Shown here: positions 60,690 to 64,000 of the stretch, in pieces | How positions within the stretch are numbered: position 1 is the stretch's first letter | Layout of the letters: each line of letters starts with the position of its first letter | From: Hyphomicrobium sp. | Lineage (GTDB): Bacteria > Pseudomonadota > Alphaproteobacteria > Rhizobiales > Hyphomicrobiaceae | Assembly (NCBI GenBank): GCA_022844105.1 | Contig: JALHMJ010000013.1 | Location: 32,310-96,309 of the forward strand | Direction: 5' to 3' | Length of the DNA stretch: 64,000 nt | Notes under the pieces: model-generated | Seen by the model: the letters and a program-made list of their open reading frames with translations, nothing else | Database searches by the model: none | What the model was told of the DNA's origin: nothing | Program-made: the position numbers and the translations under genes

Positions 60690-61178
60690 TCACGATCGTA
60701 CAAGCGCCACTCTGTAGCGGACCGAAGCACGCAGCAGCACGAGGGACGCTGCCAGCAGAACTGCATCCTTCAGTAGAAACTGCCCTGGTGCAGCCGAAAT
60801 CGCAGGAAAGCCGCCAGCAGTCTGCTCCGCGACACCTGGAGTGGTGATGAAGAAGGTCAGCGTAATCAGATACGTCGCTGCTGACATCAGCGCGCCAAGC
60901 GCAGAGAAGAGTGGACGAAATGCACCAAAGATCAGAACGAGACCGGTCGTAAGCTCGATAACGCCGATGAAATAGCTTTGCCCCTGCTTTCCGAACATGC
61001 CAAGCCAACTCATGATTGGGCTGTGTTCGATAAACGGAGCGATACCTGAGGCCTCGTACGCAGTGAACTTCATCGCGCCGAACCACAGAAATACGATCAC
61101 GAGAGCCCATCTGAGCAGGCCGAGATCCCTCCGGCTGTGCTCTGGGACAAGGAATTCGTATCGGTCGAAAATGCTCAT
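60690..61178 (-). CDS. YkgB/DUF417-family inner-membrane protein (RclC-like)
   Basis: This 162-residue protein has four transmembrane helices (LLRWALVIVFLWFGAMKFTA, YFIGVIELTTGLVLIFGA, ALGALMSAATYLITLTFFIT, and a C-terminal helix DAVLLAASLVLL). W-F-G-x-M-K-F-T-x-Y-E and the SPIMSWLGMFG segment identify DUF417. The E. coli member RclC (YkgB) is needed for reactive-chlorine resistance alongside the flavoprotein RclA. A flavoprotein remnant lies at 56.8-57.6 kb. SD GAGGA before the ATG. Confidence 0.87.
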   Translation of the reverse strand: MSIFDRYEFLVPEHSRRDLGLLRWALVIVFLWFGAMKFTAYEASGIAPFIEHSPIMSWLGMFGKQGQSYFIGVIELTTGLVLIFGAFRPLFSALGALMSAATYLITLTFFITTPGVAEQTAGGFPAISAAPGQFLLKDAVLLAASLVLLRASVRYRVALVRS

Positions 61179-61792
61179 CTAAAAATCCTCAACAGTGGTC
61201 TCGTGGACGACGTCTTCGTGCTTCGGGCGGCCGTTGCAGTATATGCGCCACGCATACACCGCTCAGCGAGACATGTCGAGTGGCTTTTAGCTCGCTATTT
61301 ACTTCCTCACGATGCCATCGGCATCGGCGATGCCTCCACCGAGCAACGCAACCTTGCGGGATTTTACTTGGTGCCTGGCGCTCCGGGGGGGCTATAGCCC
61401 GTGGCAATCGCCTAGCCTGTACGGATGCTGGTTTGCGCCTGTGCTGGACGTCGTAGGTGTCAACCGGGCTACCTTCGCTTTCCATACCGTTTTTCGCGCG
61501 CACATCGTTGGCGATGAATCTGAACCGCACGCCGAGCCCGCCGGTGTGATTCCCGCCGGGGCGCGACCTCCGGCGATTTCGAGCGGAGAAGCTTGCGCGA
61601 TAGCCGCCAGGTATCGAACTGTTGCCTGCCTTGATGAGCCGGACCCGTTTTCTTCGGAGCGCTAGTCAAAGCGAAGCCTTGGAAAGCCTTGGGAGACCCT
61701 CTTAAACAGACCCGTTTTTCATCTGCCGCCGCAGATGAAGAGGCCAGGATTTTGACTTGCTGTCTATGCTCGGCGCACATAAAGATGTGGCG
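61179..61792. other. 614-base stretch without a supported gene
   Basis: Frames on both strands (for example 61189-61530 minus, 61312-61665 plus) have poor codon and amino-acid composition and no ribosome sites. The first bases carry the ribosome site of the YkgB-like gene and the last 100 bases the probable promoter of the MarR gene. Confidence 0.45.
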
Positions 61793-62332
61793 ATGAATGG
61801 ATCTCGAAATCGAAATGTTTTCGGCGCGTTCGCACTCATGATTAGCGACGACATCGTTCGCGCTAGTTCATCGCGGGCGCCGGAAGCTGGGCCCGCCGCC
61901 TCAGCGCTGGCGTTGCTCGCGCACAAACCCGGGCTCTCGATCCGCATGCTTGCGGTCGGAGTGGGACTTTCACATGCGGGGACCGTTCGCCTGGTGGACC
62001 GAATGGCGACCGAGGGATTAATCGAGCGTAGGGAGCATTCGACAGACGGGCGAACGCGATCCCTTTATCTTACTCGAGCCGGGAAGGTCGCGAGCGACAA
62101 GGTCCTGGCCTCGCGCGATCAAGTGATTGCCGAAGGGCTATCGGTTCTTAATTCACGCGAGCTGAAAATCTTATGCGACATCTCCGAACGCGTTCTGCGC
62201 AGTCGATTGGAAAGCCTCGAGCAGTCATACCGTATCTGCCGTCTGTGCTGCTACGAGGGCTGCACGAAATGCCCCATCGGTGACGAATTGCATAAGCGAG
62301 GTGTAGACCGCGAGACGAACGACGACGCGTAG
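61793..62332 (+). CDS. MarR-family regulator with a C-terminal cysteine cluster
   Basis: This regulator of about 179 residues has a MarR winged helix: ALLAHKPGLSIRMLAVGVGL, recognition helix SHAGTVRLVDRMATEGLIER, and wing REHSTDGRTRSLYLTRAGK. After the dimerisation helix comes CRLCCYEGCTKCPIGDEL, with five cysteines spaced CxxCCxxxCxxC. That could bind a metal or form a thiol redox switch (inference). ATG 61793 is preferred; ATG 61766 and a TTG are further upstream. It is convergent with the hydrolase-OsmC gene and likely controls neighbouring detoxification genes. Confidence 0.87.
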   Translation: MNGSRNRNVFGAFALMISDDIVRASSSRAPEAGPAASALALLAHKPGLSIRMLAVGVGLSHAGTVRLVDRMATEGLIERREHSTDGRTRSLYLTRAGKVASDKVLASRDQVIAEGLSVLNSRELKILCDISERVLRSRLESLEQSYRICRLCCYEGCTKCPIGDELHKRGVDRETNDDA

Positions 62333-62453
62333 CAGGCTCGCAATTGCGGCAGCTCAATGCTGAGCGATAAGGCACCGCCGCTCATCGGCCTGTAGCGACG
62401 CGTCGCGCTTGCGACGCTATTCCTCGTGAACCAAGAGGGCAGCTCCGACTTGC

Positions 62454-63686
62454 TCAAGCCAGCCTCGTGGAATCCGCAGCCTGACTGATGCTCGAGAGCT
62501 CGGTCTGTACGTCCGAACCCCGGATAAGACTTAAATCAACAGGACACCGATCAGCGATCGCGAGGATCCGAGCGCGCTGATCCTCACTCAGCGGCCCATC
62601 AAGGACGATGGTGCGGGTGAATCGGTCGGGCGGCACCATATCCGGCACTTTCTCGTGTTGAACGGTCGTGCTCGCCCGTTCGAGCGGAAAGCCCTTGCGG
62701 TTCGCATAGAGACGCATCGTCATTACCGTGCAGGCTGCGAGGCCGGCAGATACGAGTTCGTAGGGAGATAGTCCGGTCCCGAGGCCACCGACCGATGCTG
62801 GCTCGTCGGCGAACAGAGTGTGCTCGCCGCTGCGGACCTTGAGCTGGAACGTCCCTGCAAGAGTTTCGGTGGCGACGACGCCCTCCGCAACCTCGACCTG
62901 CGGAAGATCCGCGCTGAGTGGTGGGAGAAAGCGGCTCGCCCAAACCGCCACCATGGCCGCGGCGTAGTTCGCGTCCGCGACGTCGGTGAGAAGGTGATCC
63001 GCGTTGTCGAGCGAGATGAAGCTTTTAGGGTGCCTGGACGCGACGAAGATGCGCGACGCGTGGTCGATGCCGACCACCTGATCCAGCGGAGAGTGCATGA
63101 CCAGCACCGGCCGTCGCAGGGAGGCAATGGCCTTCTCGACGTCGATCCCCTCAACCGCCTCAAGGAACCCTCGGCGAATGAGGAAGGGCCTACCGGCAAT
63201 CTCCACCGAGGCCTCGCCCTCGCTCGCGATGGTGTCCAGATCATTCGGTCCGAAGAGGCGCAAGATATGCTGAAGGTCGGCCGGCGCACCAATCGTCGCT
63301 ACCGCCGCAATATCAGGCATGTCGGCGGCGGCTACGATCGCAGCGGTGCCACCCAGGCTGTGCCCGACGAGGAGGGACGGTGACATGCCCGCCGCCGCCA
63401 TCGCCTTTGCGGCGGCCCGAAGGTCCTCGACGTCCGACGCGAAGTTCACAGGTTCTCCCGTCCCACCGCCGATCCCGGTCCCGGCGAAATCGAACCTCAA
63501 GACCCCGATGCCCGCACGCGACAGCGCGCGCGAGATGTGAACAGCGGCGCGACTGTCTTTCCCGCAGGTGAAGCAGTGGGCAAAGATCGCCCAGCCCCGC
63601 GGCGTCCCTTCCGGCGGTTCGAGGTGCCCGGAAAGCGGAGAGCCAGCCCCACTGACAAACGTGAATGATTTTTCTGCCATGTCCAT
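62454..63686 (-). CDS. Bifunctional alpha/beta-hydrolase - OsmC-domain protein
   Basis: This 410-residue fusion has an alpha/beta hydrolase at residues 1-255 (nucleophile elbow VGHSLGGTAAI, acid region VLVMHSPLDQVV, His in LDNADHLLTD). An OsmC/Ohr-like domain occupies about 270-410, with peroxidatic and resolving cysteines in LAACTVMTMRLYANRKGF and IADRCPVDLSL. OsmC proteins reduce organic hydroperoxides in the cytoplasm. The complete fusion is a known architecture. ATG 63684-63686 lies 4 bases after GGAGG; ATG 63678-63680, 10 bases after it, is an equal alternative. A LysR-type gene is divergent upstream. Confidence 0.9.
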   Translation of the reverse strand: MDMAEKSFTFVSGAGSPLSGHLEPPEGTPRGWAIFAHCFTCGKDSRAAVHISRALSRAGIGVLRFDFAGTGIGGGTGEPVNFASDVEDLRAAAKAMAAAGMSPSLLVGHSLGGTAAIVAAADMPDIAAVATIGAPADLQHILRLFGPNDLDTIASEGEASVEIAGRPFLIRRGFLEAVEGIDVEKAIASLRRPVLVMHSPLDQVVGIDHASRIFVASRHPKSFISLDNADHLLTDVADANYAAAMVAVWASRFLPPLSADLPQVEVAEGVVATETLAGTFQLKVRSGEHTLFADEPASVGGLGTGLSPYELVSAGLAACTVMTMRLYANRKGFPLERASTTVQHEKVPDMVPPDRFTRTIVLDGPLSEDQRARILAIADRCPVDLSLIRGSDVQTELSSISQAADSTRLA

Positions 63687-63785
63687 CAAACCTCCAGCAC
63701 GCGGCTTGGCGGTTGCGCTCTCAGCACCTTCGACGGAGCTGAGCGGAGCACCGCCAACCGGTAATCGTCATCTCAGGGTATCATT

Positions 63786-63804
63786 TATATGTCTGGCGCA
63801 TATA
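63786..63804. promoter_or_regulatory. TATATG-N7-CATATA inverted repeat in the divergent gap
   Basis: Exact 6-base arms at 63786-63791 and 63799-63804 match the T-N11-A form of LysR-type operators. The site lies between the hydrolase-OsmC gene and the divergent LysR gene, the usual position for control of both. Confidence 0.6.
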
Positions 63805-63912
63805 GACAAGCCCCTGCACCATGATTATATGAGCCAAGCATACTTCTGCGACCTGCTTTCCAAAGGCGGTCTCACGGAAGAGGCATCAGTCAGGCGCATG
63901 GGCCAAAGGACT

Positions 63913-64000
63913 ATGGAACTCAATCAAGTCAGCTATTTCATCAACTTGGCCGAGACGCTGAATTTCACAGCGGCCGCTCGCTTGAGCGGTGTGTCACAGC
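63913..64000 (+). CDS. LysR-family regulator, N-terminal part (truncated by the window end)
   Basis: 29 residues are visible (VSYFINLAETLNFTAAARLS followed by GVSQ), the classic LysR N-terminus. ATG 63913 matches the family start (M-E-L-x-x-x-x-Y-F); an in-frame ATG at 63829 would add 28 residues without homology. It is divergent from the hydrolase-OsmC gene and probably regulates it. Confidence 0.85.
   Translation, partial: MELNQVSYFINLAETLNFTAAARLSGVSQ

Noticed and set aside
61312..61665. 117-codon plus-strand frame upstream of the MarR gene
   Set aside because: Poor composition, no recognisable motif, no ribosome site.

Overview
The window reads as the chromosome of a GC-rich alphaproteobacterium, most probably from the Hyphomicrobiales (Hyphomicrobium/Rhodoplanes-like). 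This is inferred from codon use, an AapJ-type binding protein, a cytochrome P460, a tRNA-Arg(UCU) 3' half of alphaproteobacterial type and the general family mix. No rRNA or complete tRNA was seen.

Region 1 (1-10.6 kb) is ordinary chromosome. It holds the end of a beta-rich protein, a TPR-like membrane protein, an amino-acid ABC binding protein broken by one in-frame amber codon, metC, a POT peptide transporter, a GNAT enzyme, a CHASE4-GGDEF-EAL protein, a methyltransferase and an L,D-transpeptidase.

Region 2 (10.6-26.3 kb) is a complete type I secretion locus on the minus strand: a 3394-residue cadherin-like/RTX adhesin, then TolC, the ABC exporter and the HlyD adaptor. An exact 51-bp-period array of palindromic units sits between tolC and the exporter gene.

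Region 3 (26.7-38 kb) starts with an RND efflux operon (adaptor, NAD-dependent reductase, pump) facing its own TetR gene across a 38-bp palindrome. A second TetR gene follows, then two tandem copies of a gene for a 44-residue secreted peptide whose upstream site resembles the site in front of that second TetR gene. After these come decayed gene pieces, a LysR regulator and a cytochrome P460 with the stump of a second P460 fused in frame upstream.

Region 4 (38-55.3 kb) is a mobile defence island. A 46-nt 3' half of tRNA-Arg(UCU) marks the left junction, followed by a tyrosine integrase. Two divergent three-gene cassettes come next: an ABC-three-component (ABC-3C) system (minus strand: nuclease-like CTD protein, middle component, DUF3732 ATPase with a zinc-hook-like CxxC) and a TerB-N/TerB-C protein + BrxD-like ATPase + Lhr/BrxHI-like helicase operon (plus strand). 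The second cassette carries type 2 BREX-like motor genes without PglX, PglZ or PglY, and is the best candidate here for a little-described system. The island continues with an unknown protein, two small HTH proteins, a recombinase pair whose second member has lost its catalytic histidines, and an S24-like repressor that lacks the autocleavage dyad.

Region 5 (55.3-64 kb) is accessory DNA rich in stress and detoxification families: GFA, VOC, a decapitated flavoprotein disulfide reductase, an SDR, YeeE/YedE, RidA, YkgB/RclC-like, a MarR regulator with a C-terminal cysteine cluster, a hydrolase-OsmC fusion and the start of a LysR gene.
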